This document shows, piece by piece, positions 23,961 through 32,864 of a stretch of 64,000 nucleotides of DNA. Within the stretch, counting starts at the first letter, position 1. Every line of letters begins with the position of its first letter. The notes under the pieces are model-generated. The model was not told where the DNA came from and searched no databases. It saw nothing but the letters and a program-made list of their open reading frames with translations. The stretch covers positions 3,906,001 through 3,970,000 of the forward strand of contig NZ_CP012677.1 in NCBI RefSeq assembly GCF_001294625.1, read 5' to 3'. The stretch comes from Arthrobacter alpinus. Its GTDB lineage: Bacteria; Actinomycetota; Actinomycetes; Actinomycetales; Micrococcaceae. A program made the position numbers and the translations under genes.

Positions 23961-24854
23961 TTAGAGCTGGTAGTCGTCGCCGGCACTGTGCTCCACGTTG
24001 TCGGCTAACCCGTAGGGGTCCAGCTTCATGTTGCGCAGTTCAGGAAACCTAGCCTGCGGGGTTGCAGGCTGCACTCTGTGGGCGGGTACAACCTTAGGTT
24101 CAGCCTCTCCGCGCCTCAGGCATCCCTCTGGTGAGCGATCGGGCATGATGAGGCCCAAGAGCACACCCGAGAGCTGCTGGGCTGTTTGAGGGGCACTCAG
24201 CACGCCTGCACTTCCTGGAAGCCTTAGGCTTCCGGGCGCCACAGCACCTCCCGACGCATCTCTGATGCGCTGATATTCGAACCGGGCATCAACAAATTCG
24301 CTGTACACCGAACGCGGGTGATGCGGCGAGAGTCTGGCAACGTCCAGGCTCCAGCCGGCATGATGGGCGAGCTGCTCAAAGAACACAGTCTGGCTGCGGG
24401 TGTTTCCTTCGCGGAAAGCGTGTCCGTGGTTGATCTCAGCCCAGAAGCCTGCGAGTTGCTTGGTGAACTCCTCGCGGCTGTTGATCTGCTGGAGAAAGTT
24501 CTGCTCTGCCAGCGCTGCGTACTGCTCACGCAAAAGAGCGTTCATCTCGGCTGGTTCAGCGTAGGAGGTGCTGTTTTTCGTCATGGGCACACGGCGGGGC
24601 TCTCCTGCCCAGGCGTAGACATCCTGGAACAGATGCTGGTGGATCTTGCGCATGTGCGCAAAGGAGAAGGGTTTTACCCCGGGGCCCAGCAGATCCTGCC
24701 CGTTGCTGAGTTCAGCCAGTCGGGTGGGGATGTAGAAGTTCTCAGCCTCATCCAACACGCGCTGGTCAACGGTGCCATATGGAAACTCGGCACCGTTGCG
24801 TCGCACCAGGTTTCGGATGACCTGGGTCCCTGGGATGTAGTCCTGCTCGCTCAC
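23961..24854 (-). CDS. VbhT-type Fic toxin with a variant active-site loop
   Basis: 297 residues. The Fic core (about 20-200) carries NHGHAFREGNTRSQ: the catalytic His145, Phe147, Glu149, Gly150, Asn151 and Arg153 are present, but the second glycine of the usual GNGR loop is Thr152. The C-terminal 100 residues are proline-rich and unordered. It differs from the class II Fic proteins nearby and overlaps a VbhA-like gene by 4 bp, so it is a class I toxin-antitoxin pair in which the inhibitory helix is a separate protein. Confidence 0.85.
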   Translation of the reverse strand: MSEQDYIPGTQVIRNLVRRNGAEFPYGTVDQRVLDEAENFYIPTRLAELSNGQDLLGPGVKPFSFAHMRKIHQHLFQDVYAWAGEPRRVPMTKNSTSYAEPAEMNALLREQYAALAEQNFLQQINSREEFTKQLAGFWAEINHGHAFREGNTRSQTVFFEQLAHHAGWSLDVARLSPHHPRSVYSEFVDARFEYQRIRDASGGAVAPGSLRLPGSAGVLSAPQTAQQLSGVLLGLIMPDRSPEGCLRRGEAEPKVVPAHRVQPATPQARFPELRNMKLDPYGLADNVEHSAGDDYQL

Positions 24855-25123
24855 GGGCGCCGTCCTGTTTCCAGGTATTGGCGACCAAGCTCCCGGGCCT
24901 CATCGCCGGTGATTTCACCTGCAATCTGCTGGTGGACCAGACTCCTCAGATACGGGTCATCCAGGTGGTGTCCAGCGGAGCCATTGACACCATCGATGTA
25001 CGCCATGCGCTCGTCAATCTCGGCTTTGGAGAGTGGCTGTGCTGCTGTGCTTCCTGACCCTGCCTCGGGGTCAGGCAGAGTGGGCTGGCTGTTATTGATG
25101 CTGTGGGGATTCTTTTGGGTCAC
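24851..25123 (-). CDS. VbhA-like antitoxin of the Fic toxin
   Basis: 90 residues. The first 30 are low-complexity. The helical end (HQQIAGEITGDEARELGRQY) fits the VbhA family pattern in which a conserved GEIT/DEA segment follows the inhibitory helix. The expected (S/T)xxxE(G/N) inhibitory motif is not obvious: the equivalent stretch reads IDGVNGSAGHHLD without the glutamate. The gene pair context supports the call despite this. Confidence 0.65.
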   Translation of the reverse strand: MTQKNPHSINNSQPTLPDPEAGSGSTAAQPLSKAEIDERMAYIDGVNGSAGHHLDDPYLRSLVHQQIAGEITGDEARELGRQYLETGRRP

Positions 25124-25201
25124 GGTGAGACCTTTCGTTCAGTGTTGGCGAGCAAATCAGTGTTGGGCATCAGGCCTGGCTGGGCAAGACAAGAAAGAGA
25201 A

Positions 25202-25239
25202 GAATCCCCCGAGGAGCACAAGGCTCCTCGGGAGATTCT
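25202..25239. terminator. Strong hairpin between the VbhA-like gene and the secreted protein gene
   Basis: CCCGAGGAGC and GCTCCTCGGG pair around acaag, extended by GAATC/GATTC. The minus-strand secreted-protein gene to its right ends at 25384, so it may terminate that transcript before the toxin operon. Confidence 0.6.
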
Positions 25240-25383
25240 AAGTCGCAGGAAATCCTGCTTGGCACTGCCGGACAGGTCCTCACGGATCCTCCGTCCAGCA
25301 GCGCCGGGCGCGCCGGGCGGATGGCGACGTGGCCCTTTTCTCATCCTACCGTCGGTGGGTGAGAGGTTGATGGGCCTGCATTT

Positions 25384-26289
25384 TTAGCAGGGTACTTGCG
25401 CACCGTTCTTGTCAACGGTCCAGCAAGCTCCATTGTTGCCCCCGCCGCTGCCGACACCGCCACCGCCACCGGGCTTAGGATTACCACCACCACCTTGGTT
25501 GCCACCCCCGGAGGGGGCCGGGACATAAGGCGCTGGGGCCGGCACGTAAGGCGCAGGAGCGGGCACATAGCCGCCACCATTGGGTCTCGGAGCTACGTAT
25601 TGAGGCACCTGCTGAGCAGCGGCCGCAGCGGCTTCTGCAGCAGCGGCCGCTTCGGCTGCCGCAGCGGCTTCACGCTCTGCTGCGGCCGCCTGTTCGTCAG
25701 CAATGCGATCGGCTTCAATCTTTGCCTTCTCGGTTGCGATACGCGCTGTCTCGTCGGTCTGGAACACCGTGAAGTCAGCCAAAAGAGCCGAAACGCTCGC
25801 GTCGAGGGTCTTGGCTGCTTCTTTATTCTTCGTGGTCGCGGAACTGATCGTTTCAGCCTGACCACGATCGGTGCACTCGGTAGAGATCTTGATCCCGTCC
25901 AGCACGGAACGGGCCTCGGTTACGCCACTGATCAAAGCAGCACCGCTCACGCGAGCGGGCGCAGCCGAGGTCGCCTCGATTGCGGGACGCTGTTCGAAAG
26001 CTGTGCTGGTTCCGGCATCGTTGGGTAGAGCAGTGATCTTGATGGCATCAAGCGCCTTGTCTGCGCCAGTGGTGCTCTGCACAGCGTGCTGGGTGGCGCC
26101 ACCGCCCTGGACGAGGGCAACAGCGCACAACTTGGTCGTCTCCTCGGCGCTGGCTTTCGCCGCGGTCAAGGAGACGACAGTGATGCCGCCGGCAAGAATC
26201 AGACCACAGGTGGCGATCATGGCTACGAGCTTCTTGCGCGACCTTGGTTTCTTGGTGTCGATGCTCGGAGCACTGGTCTCGTCGGTCAT
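25384..26289 (-). CDS. Secreted or anchored protein with coiled-coil and Pro/Gly-rich tail
   Basis: 301 residues; the third of three close ATGs (26289) is chosen because AAGGAG lies 9 nt before it. A basic start (KKPRSRKKL) leads into one membrane segment (VAMIATCGLILAGGITVVSL). The external part includes an Ala/Glu-rich coiled-coil (about 190-245), a proline repeat with two PAPAPYV units and a Gly/Asn-rich end closing with CWTVDKNGAQVPC. No enzyme domain is visible. A surface role is likely; the partner is unknown. Confidence 0.7.
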   Translation of the reverse strand: MTDETSAPSIDTKKPRSRKKLVAMIATCGLILAGGITVVSLTAAKASAEETTKLCAVALVQGGGATQHAVQSTTGADKALDAIKITALPNDAGTSTAFEQRPAIEATSAAPARVSGAALISGVTEARSVLDGIKISTECTDRGQAETISSATTKNKEAAKTLDASVSALLADFTVFQTDETARIATEKAKIEADRIADEQAAAAEREAAAAAEAAAAAEAAAAAAQQVPQYVAPRPNGGGYVPAPAPYVPAPAPYVPAPSGGGNQGGGGNPKPGGGGGVGSGGGNNGACWTVDKNGAQVPC

Positions 26290-26700
26290 GGCCATCATCT
26301 CCTTCGTTGGGTTGTTGGTCGTGGGGGCGCCACGGTCGTGAACGAGGCAATCGTCGTAAACATCGGGATTGTCTGTTGAGCCCAGTCGGAGGGTTAGGGC
26401 GCGTGTTCGTTCATTGCTGCAAACGATCATCCACAAGCCACGTCCGTCGTTAGTGACGATCTCGTACGTGAATTCGGCAGCTGCGGCATAGGCGACAACC
26501 CACGGGTCACTGAAACGCTATTTTCGCTTCGGTCACCTGTCCGTCACACAGGAACATATCGGCAGGAAAACGCGAAGCGTTCGAAACCGCTGGTCGGGGA
26601 GGTCGATATGAGCTGCAGAGAGTGCTTCGGTGCGGATTCGGGCTTCGCCTACTTAGCCTTCCCGAGCGGAATTCAGAGCTGACATGAGGCGTTGCGCATT
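26290..26700. other. Intergenic stretch
   Basis: About 410 bp with no supported gene or structure; it should contain the promoter of the secreted protein gene. Confidence 0.4.
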
Positions 26701-26874
26701 CTACCGTGAGCCCCGCAGGTAGCTTGTTTCCACAAGTGCATCGTACTCACCCTTGGCCATCAGTACGACAGGTCCAATCTCGGACGCGATCTCAACTTCA
26801 AAGTGATCGTGGTGGACCTGCTCGATGAGATCAGTGAGGTCGCGTCTAGCTTCGCCTGATCTACATCGATCCAC
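26701..26874 (-). pseudogene. Orphan Phd/YefM-type antitoxin remnant
   Basis: The frame gives SGEARRDLTDLIEQVHHDHF, VVLMAKGEYDALVET and SYLRGS, the Phd/YefM pattern (DNA-binding start, then the ETxYLLRS-like end). The first strand of the family is missing or altered: the frame begins with a GTG at 26874 inside DNA that also encodes the methylase remnant on the other strand. No toxin gene follows. It is probably a leftover. Confidence 0.5.
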
Positions 26875-27053
26875 CCTTCGATTCGAAGGCCGACTACCGC
26901 TCAAAGATTGTCTTGCCCGGCGTCACTATCGAGCAGAAACCAACGGTCATTGAACTGTTTGCCTATTCAGATACATGGTCTGATGGGGCGGCTTCTTACC
27001 TCGGCATGATATTGCCGCGCCTTATCCTCATGCGTGAGTTACTTTCGCCGTGA
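26850..27053 (+). pseudogene. Fragment of an adenine-specific DNA methyltransferase
   Basis: An open frame without a start encodes LRLIYIDPPFDSKADYRSKI, then LPGVTIEQKPTVIEL, SDTWSDGAASYL and RLILMRELLSP, ending in TGA. This is the region around the catalytic DPPF motif of type III-like Mod methylases, which normally continues with a GSIYVHLD-like stretch. About 67 codons of a gene usually ten times longer remain, so it is a relic. Confidence 0.7.
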
Positions 27054-27160
27054 AACGTGGCAGTGAAGACCTTCTCGGAGGGCCGGAGCAGCGGCAAGCC
27101 GTCGATGAGATGCACGCCCGCGCTCGGGGCGTAAAGCTGTTCCCGGCCGTCAAGAGCCAT
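26996..27160 (-). pseudogene. Possible N-terminal fragment of an integrase
   Basis: A 54-codon frame from the ATG at 27160 reads MALDGREQLYAPSAGVHL, IDGLPLLRPSEKVFTATFHG and then unrelated residues. The first part resembles the N-terminal region of some actinobacterial tyrosine recombinases, which I recall only by pattern. It runs into the methylase relic on the opposite strand, so the junction is an old rearrangement point. Confidence 0.35.
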
Positions 27161-27551
27161 CTTTCGGTCGATTGCATCGGATGAATGAAACTTTCATCTG
27201 ATGCGATCTCCTTGCAAACGCGCAAGTCAAGCGTGTATCCGTTGCTGCCCGGGAGTCGGCGACGGAAAGCTTACCCGAAGAAATATCAAGCGGCATTGAG
27301 GTCCTGACCTGCATAAATGCTGGCAAAACTCGGATTTTTCCAACTAACCGCAATAGACCACTAGATGAAATTGCGGTCAGAATGTGAAAAAGGGAAATAT
27401 TCGACGCTAAGGTTTTGATGGCCCGACTCTAAGCACCCATGGCTTGGTTTCGACTCAGCACAAGGCGCCATTCGACGCCCTGACGTGGATGTTGTCAGAG
27501 GGGGGGCCTACAATCAATTAGTAGAACTTTATTTCTAGTAGTTGGTGTGTC
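27161..27551. other. Intergenic stretch upstream of umuD
   Basis: No gene. The 30 bp before umuD contain TAGAACTTTATTTCTA (27522-27537), an imperfect dyad. It departs from the usual actinobacterial LexA box (CGAAC-N4-GTTCG), so SOS control is possible but not shown. Confidence 0.4.
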
Positions 27552-27989
27552 ATGGCTCATGTATCGAATATTTGTTTAGTAGACTTTGCGGTTCCTGCCG
27601 AGCATCCACTACTTGCCCCGGTCAGCGTTGCGTGTGGTTATCCGTCGCCATCCCAGGATTATTTTGACGGCCGGATCAATTTGAACGACCACTTGATTAA
27701 GGACGTCACCAGCACCTTCGTTGTAAGGGTGAGTGGGGATTCCATGGAGGGCGCCGGAATCAGTGACGGCGATGAGCTGATCGTCAATCGGGCACTCACG
27801 CCTCGACACGGGTCAATTGTGATTGCCATTCTGGATGGGGAGCTGACCGTCAAGCGCCTGCAGCTGACGGCCGGGGGAGTGGTCCTCCATGCCGAGAACC
27901 CCAAGTACCCGGATATTCAGGTGAAAGACGCCGCTTCCTTGATTGTGTGGGGCGTCGCTGAAACGTGTTTACACGACCTCCGGAGATAG
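27552..27989 (+). CDS. umuD: UmuD-type S24 peptidase (SOS mutagenesis)
   Basis: 145 residues. The self-cleavage site is CGYPSPSQD (Cys28-Gly29), the nucleophile is Ser64 (SGDSM) and the general base is Lys101 (TVKRL). Length and spacing match UmuD. After RecA-induced cleavage it joins UmuC as the translesion polymerase subunit. It is 13 bp upstream of umuC on the same strand. Confidence 0.93.
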   Translation: MAHVSNICLVDFAVPAEHPLLAPVSVACGYPSPSQDYFDGRINLNDHLIKDVTSTFVVRVSGDSMEGAGISDGDELIVNRALTPRHGSIVIAILDGELTVKRLQLTAGGVVLHAENPKYPDIQVKDAASLIVWGVAETCLHDLRR

Positions 27990-28002
27990 GCCAGGTGCTT
28001 TG

Positions 28003-29322
28003 ATGCGTATCCGCACCGCTGAGACCTCAGGGCCGGCCTTGATGCCAGGCAGTGACTACATCGCCCACGTAGATGTGAACTCCTTCTACGCCAGCGCCGA
28101 ACGTGCCTTCAATCCCTCATTGGAAGGCGTCCCCGTGGTCGTGTTATCCAACAACGATGGATGCGTGGTTACACGCACGGCCGAGGCGAAGGCGCTGGGG
28201 ATCCCGATGGGGGAGCCCTGGTTTAAAATCGCCCCCCGCGCCAAGGCTTGGGGGCTGGTGGCCCTTTCCAGTAACTACGAACTCTACGGCGATATTAGCT
28301 CCCGGGTTATGGAGCTCCTGGGCCGCTATAGCGCTTGGGTTGAGGTGTACTCCATTGATGAGGCTTTCCTTGGAGTCAACGGCACCCCGATCCAGATACG
28401 CAAGCTCGGCCGGACCATCAAGGATGCTGTCCGCCGGCACGTCGGCGTGCCCGTGTGCGTGGGAATCGCCAGGACGAAAGGCTTGGCAAAGCTTGCCAAT
28501 AAGCTGGCCAAGCACAATCCTGACTTCGCGGGCGTTTGCCACTGGGAATCCATCCCGGAAGATGTACGGGAGGGGTTGATGTCCAGGTTATCCGTGGTGG
28601 AGTTGTGGGGCGTGGCCGCCCGCCTGACGAAGCGGCTAAATGCCATGGGCATCCACACCATCCTGGATTTGAAGAACACCAACCCGGTGTTGATCCGTGA
28701 CCGTTTCTCCGTCGTGCTGATGCGCACCGTGTTGGAGCTGCAGGGCACTGCCTGCATTCCCATGGAAGAGGAACGAGTGGGCCGGGATCAACTCATTTTC
28801 TCCCGCTCCTTCTCAACCCCGGTGACCACGGCGGCTGATATGGGTCAGGTCATGAGCGTGTACGCCCAACAGGCAAGTGCCCGCCTAGCCAAACACGGAC
28901 TCCAAGCCAAGGTACTCACCGCTTTTGCCGGCACGTCCAACTACAACCAGGACAGCATCTCCTACCCCTCGGTGTGTGTCCCGTTGCCGTTGCCCACTGC
29001 GGATCCGGTGCTGCTCCACAGGGCCGCCAACAGCTTGTGTGAACGGATCTACGAGGGGGTGAAATACGTGCGCGCCGGGATCATGGTCACCGACCTGCGC
29101 CCCACCGGCAACCAATCACCCCTGGAGCTGTTCGAGAACCCGCACGAGGAACGCGGCATCGGGCCGTTGTTGGAAGCCGTATCCAAAAGATACGGGCGCG
29201 GGAGTATCGGCTTGGGAAGTGCAGGGGTCCGAGGCGGGCCGGACTGGTCCATGAAGCGCGAGATGCTCTCACCCCGGTACACCACCCACTGGGACGAGCT
29301 GCTGCTTGTCAAAGCCTCATGA
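28003..29322 (+). CDS. umuC: UmuC Y-family DNA polymerase V subunit
   Basis: 439 residues from the ATG at 28003. Y-family catalytic motifs are intact: [12 protein letters not shown] (first Asp) and [10 protein letters not shown] (Asp-Glu pair). The little-finger domain and the C-terminal DUF4113 region ([16 protein letters not shown]) follow. It copies past DNA lesions with UmuD'. It forms an operon with umuD. The gene ends 6 bp inside the convergent SRAP gene. Confidence 0.94.
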   Translation: MRIRTAETSGPALMPGSDYIAHVDVNSFYASAERAFNPSLEGVPVVVLSNNDGCVVTRTAEAKALGIPMGEPWFKIAPRAKAWGLVALSSNYELYGDISSRVMELLGRYSAWVEVYSIDEAFLGVNGTPIQIRKLGRTIKDAVRRHVGVPVCVGIARTKGLAKLANKLAKHNPDFAGVCHWESIPEDVREGLMSRLSVVELWGVAARLTKRLNAMGIHTILDLKNTNPVLIRDRFSVVLMRTVLELQGTACIPMEEERVGRDQLIFSRSFSTPVTTAADMGQVMSVYAQQASARLAKHGLQAKVLTAFAGTSNYNQDSISYPSVCVPLPLPTADPVLLHRAANSLCERIYEGVKYVRAGIMVTDLRPTGNQSPLELFENPHEERGIGPLLEAVSKRYGRGSIGLGSAGVRGGPDWSMKREMLSPRYTTHWDELLLVKAS

Positions 29323-30021
29323 ACTGACGGGTTCGACGAGTTCCGGCCCGTCCCCGGTGAGCGGGGCAACTTGGTAGAACTTCAGGGCCTCAGTCACTGG
29401 GGTGGCGGCTGCCACAGCAGCATCAACCAATGATTGATCCCCTTCCTGGCCGGCGTCCAACCATTTATCCCAAAAACTCGGCGGCAATGTCACCGGTGTT
29501 CTGTCGTGGAGCTGGGAAACGTCCCCGACTGCTGCCCGGGTCAAGATCGTTGTCGTCAACGTCCAATAGGTCGGATCATCCTCGGGAAGTGACTTGTCCG
29601 GCCACCACGTGTATAGCCCGGCGAAAGCCAGCAATTCGTTGTTGGGGCTGTGGATCGCGTAAGGGGTTTTGGTTTTGCCCTCGGTGTGCCATTCATAGTA
29701 GTAATCGGCCGGTAGAATAGCCCGTTTACTCTTCACTGATCCGCGGAATGTGGCTTTCTCGGCCGCAGTCTCGGACCGGGCGTTGAAGGTAGCGAACTTC
29801 GTCTTCAGCTCCTTGGAATACGACGGTGTTAGTGACCAGCGGGCAGGTTCTAGCCGGCGCACCGCCTCATCTTCGCCCTTGGCAGACTCAAGAACCACTG
29901 GAACCCGGCTCGTGGGTTTTATGTTCCACGCCGACCGCGGCAGGGTTTCCGCCGTTTGCTCGACGTCAAACATGCTTACCAGGTCACCGACTGCCCGGGC
30001 CATCACATATCGTCCACACAT
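29317..30021 (-). CDS. SRAP/YedK-family abasic-site protein
   Basis: 234 residues. The start MCGRYV puts the catalytic cysteine at position 2, where it forms a thiazolidine link with abasic DNA after Met removal. Other family residues are visible: [24 protein letters not shown] (Asn/Arg), ADYYYEW (Glu) and LHDRTPV (His). The family protects abasic sites in single-stranded DNA. It overlaps umuC by 6 bp in convergent orientation, so both belong to a DNA-damage module. Confidence 0.92.
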   Translation of the reverse strand: MCGRYVMARAVGDLVSMFDVEQTAETLPRSAWNIKPTSRVPVVLESAKGEDEAVRRLEPARWSLTPSYSKELKTKFATFNARSETAAEKATFRGSVKSKRAILPADYYYEWHTEGKTKTPYAIHSPNNELLAFAGLYTWWPDKSLPEDDPTYWTLTTTILTRAAVGDVSQLHDRTPVTLPPSFWDKWLDAGQEGDQSLVDAAVAAATPVTEALKFYQVAPLTGDGPELVEPVSS

Positions 30022-30407
30022 GAGCCCATTCTGCATGGGTGGGGCCATGGCGTAAAGACTCTACGATGATGCGGTTAAGATCATCGGAACCTTGGAAGGG
30101 GTCGCCTACGGAAAATGGGAAGAATCGTCCGATAGGGGCGCGTGGAGCCAGGTACCCACTGGACTGCGGCTTGCCAATAGAAGCCACCTAGAGCCTGCCC
30201 GTAAGGGGAAGGCTCTGCGGGACTAGGCGGAGACATCTGATGCGTTTCCTTCCAGTGAACGGATAGGGGTGGATTGTAAATGAAGTGGCAACGCAAGTCT
30301 CAGAATGCACCGGCAGTGAGGACCAGCGGTACAGCAGTTGGCGCTAACCGCGTGAGCGCGGGCATTGACCGCTGGGCCCCAATGTCGGTTACATGAAATA
30401 TCCGACC
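30022..30407. other. Intergenic stretch with a hairpin
   Basis: No supported gene. AGAGCCTGCCC (around 30189) pairs with GGGGAAGGCTCT to form a hairpin, possibly ending the protease transcript. Confidence 0.4.
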
Positions 30408-31358
30408 CTAGTTGGGCCAGTTTTGGACGTTCTTGTGGATATTTTCGATTTCGTCTCCCCACCAGACAGAGCCAATGTCGGATTCATCGTCAGTTCTACC
30501 GCTGTAGATACCTAACAAGGCTGAGTCCTCAGGGACGGTGACGCCCAACCCGCCTGTAAAGGAGTAGCTCTGCGCGCGATAGAAGATGACAGGGGACCCC
30601 GATTGCCCCGGGCGGGTACGGCTATCAATGAAGAACCTTTCGATTGGTCCCGCATTCACTTCATTGGCTACTGACCCGGTGGTCCAAATTGGCATAGTAG
30701 GGCTGAAGGGCTCGACTGAATGGGGATAGCCAAGAACATAAACACTGTCCGTGGGTCGGACACCCGTGTGTTGACCGTTTGGCGACGTGAAAAATCTACT
30801 ATCCCACTCCCATGCAACCTCTCTGAGACCGTATTCTTGGACGGAAGCTTCGGGCATCGGTATTACCGCAATATCGGTTACAACGCGCTCCGGGTAGTCA
30901 CCATCATGATCGGGTCCCAGGTACTGGTGTCGACGCCCTGTCGGCCTAGTCTGAAGTCCGATCGGATTTTCATATTTGCTGAACCAAGCCCTTCGGAAAG
31001 CTCCCGGCTCCCCAACGAACAGCGGTATTTCTATGCTCGGTAGCGTCTCCCGACTTGTTCCACGTTCAACAGCTACCGAAGGCCGTACCTTCAGGAAAAA
31101 TGGTCGCCTAGCGTGGCTACACCCACCGGTCCATTCCCCGGTGGTCCGCTTCCCTGCAACTATGTGGAAATTGGTGACCAGGGAAAGCCGCGGTTCCGGG
31201 TCTTCAACATAGTCAGCGGGAGCGCCAACAAAATGATCAGGTGAGGTGAACCAAAACCCTGTCCCCCACCCGATCTTCTCCTTGAGATGGTCAAGGACTT
31301 CAATGCGGACAGTCTTCAACGAAACAGGCGAATGATCTGGCGTGTTGTAGTCATACAT
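30408..31358 (-). CDS. Trypsin-like serine protease (cytoplasmic)
   Basis: 316 residues with no signal peptide. The chymotrypsin-fold triad is readable: His in LVTNFHIVAG (about 65), Asp in VVTDIAVIP (about 162) and Ser in RPGQSGSPVIF (about 254). GTGFWFT is the usual first strand of HtrA-like and stand-alone trypsin domains. Stand-alone intracellular proteases of this kind often occur in defence loci; no effector gene is visible next to it. The start at 31358 was taken as the longest frame. Confidence 0.8.
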   Translation of the reverse strand: MYDYNTPDHSPVSLKTVRIEVLDHLKEKIGWGTGFWFTSPDHFVGAPADYVEDPEPRLSLVTNFHIVAGKRTTGEWTGGCSHARRPFFLKVRPSVAVERGTSRETLPSIEIPLFVGEPGAFRRAWFSKYENPIGLQTRPTGRRHQYLGPDHDGDYPERVVTDIAVIPMPEASVQEYGLREVAWEWDSRFFTSPNGQHTGVRPTDSVYVLGYPHSVEPFSPTMPIWTTGSVANEVNAGPIERFFIDSRTRPGQSGSPVIFYRAQSYSFTGGLGVTVPEDSALLGIYSGRTDDESDIGSVWWGDEIENIHKNVQNWPN

Positions 31359-31754
31359 CGCACAATCATATTCAACGAGCTCGCGAACCTACTGATTAGC
31401 GGGGTGCGTCAAAATCAGGCTACTTCGACGCCTGGCAGACCTTAGCATTGGATATTTCCCCACCAGTAAAGCCACCTCTTTAAGGCCCAGGACTCCTAGA
31501 GCTGCCCCTAAGTGACATGTAAGGCGCTTGATGCTTCTTACAAACCTGTAGATTTCCAAGACCCACCCGACTTCTGAACTCGGACCAGGCAAATACCCGC
31601 AATCTAGGCCAGCACCCTGTCTCGAAAACTCGTCCCCCACTTGTGAAGCGTCTCATTGATGCAGAAGTGGTTTTCTGAGACAGTCCAGACTCTCGTTTTC
31701 GCTTGGTGCCACGACGTACTTGTCACTTGAAGACAGCTCTAGGAGCACCAGGCC
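31359..31754. other. Intergenic stretch before the umuC relic
   Basis: No supported gene or structure; one 83-codon minus-strand frame (31389-31640) lacks a ribosome site and any motif. Confidence 0.4.
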
Positions 31755-32015
31755 AAATATGTGCGTGCAGGGATCATGGTCACCGACCTTCGCCCTACCG
31801 GTAATCAATCACCGCTGGAACTCTTCGAGAACCCCCACGAGGAACGCGGCATAGGCACGCTGATGGAATCCGTCTCTAAGAAGTACGGACGCGGAAGTAT
31901 CGGCCTGGGAAGTGCAGGTCTCCGAGGCGGACCTGATTGGTCCATGAAACGCGACATGCTCTCACCGCGTTACACCACCCACTGGGACGAGCTGCTGTTT
32001 GTCAAAGCCTCCTGA
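31755..32015 (+). pseudogene. 3' fragment of a second umuC gene
   Basis: From [18 protein letters not shown] to [14 protein letters not shown] the frame is nearly the same as the last 87 codons of the umuC at 28003-29322, but with several amino-acid and many silent differences (GTLMESVSKK against [10 protein letters not shown]). Homology starts abruptly. It is therefore the end of a diverged paralogue whose 5' part was lost. Confidence 0.85.
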
Positions 32016-32032
32016 AAGAAAGAACCTGGCCC

Positions 32033-32185
32033 ATGATCATCATCGCTACTGTCGAAACCATCGAGACTGGCACCTTCGGAACCGTTGAAATGGAAGTAAA
32101 GGACTACGCCGCTGGCTTCGCCCAGCTGCGCACCACAGTCCCTGACGGGCAACGCATCATCAACGTTCGGGTACAGCGAGCATGA
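32033..32185 (+). CDS. Small hypothetical protein after the umuC relic
   Basis: 50 residues (MIIIATVETIETGTFGTVEM and on). It is acidic and strand-rich, with Gly/Thr turns. The ribosome site is poor. It lies 17 bp after the umuC fragment stop, so it may be the original downstream gene of that copy. No function known. Confidence 0.45.
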   Translation: MIIIATVETIETGTFGTVEMEVKDYAAGFAQLRTTVPDGQRIINVRVQRA

Positions 32186-32251
32186 ACTGATCGCCTACCG
32201 AGAGTTCACCGAACCTCCTGCAATGTGTTTGCCACAGGAAAAAGCGGGCCG

Positions 32252-32422
32252 ATGACGACACCTGTGGGGGAGTGGGGTCCGTTTACGGGGCACAGGATCC
32301 TTTGGGGGGCGGCCAGGTTCGCAAGCGCCTGGGGGGATTACCAGCGGGGTGCTATCCGTTTTTACACCACACTCACCGAGCGCCGCGCACGCCATAAACG
32401 ACACCCTAAAAATGTTGTCTAA
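32252..32422 (+). CDS. Small basic hypothetical protein
   Basis: 56 residues, with aromatic residues in the first half (GEWGPFTGHRILWGAARFAS) and a basic end (RRARHKRHPKN). AGGAAAA stands about 15 nt upstream, which is far. The amino-acid make-up looks coding, but no relative is recognised. Confidence 0.35.
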   Translation: MTTPVGEWGPFTGHRILWGAARFASAWGDYQRGAIRFYTTLTERRARHKRHPKNVV

Positions 32423-32548
32423 TTGGTCAAAAACCGCTAAATGTAGGCCCAAAACACCTTTTTATTCATATGAATGAGGAGTATAATTGAGGGTATACAG
32501 CAGTACAGACGAACGAAACTTTTGACCATACGAAACCAGGTACTGACC

Positions 32549-32722
32549 ATGCTGAGAATCACCCTCTATTCAAAGCCAGGATGCTTCGGATGCCGCAAGA
32601 CGGCAGAGAAATTCACCGCATTGGGTGTCCCCTTCCAAGAAGTCGATCTGACCGCCACCCCGGCCGCTCTGGAATATGTCACCGAAGAACTCGGCTACTC
32701 ACAGGCACCCGTCGTTATCTGA
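32549..32722 (+). pseudogene. Truncated NrdH-type glutaredoxin
   Basis: 57 residues. The redoxin start ITLYSKPGCFGCRKTAEKF has a CxxC active site (CFGC), and DLTATPAALEYVTEELGYSQ and APVVI follow. Intact NrdH proteins go on for about 20 more residues with a WSGFRPD-like motif. Here TGA follows the APVVI strand directly. The enzyme that feeds electrons to ribonucleotide reductase is therefore probably broken, although a shortened fold cannot be excluded. Confidence 0.65.
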
Positions 32723-32864
32723 GGAAAGCCCTAAGTATCAATTGATCGCGCGACGCGCACTGTCCTTGACGTCATCGAGGCCCGCAGCATTCACTACCTG
32801 GGCTTGAAAGACCCGATACGGGAAGGCATATTAGTGACCCATCGATGTTGATCGCGGGCCTTAG

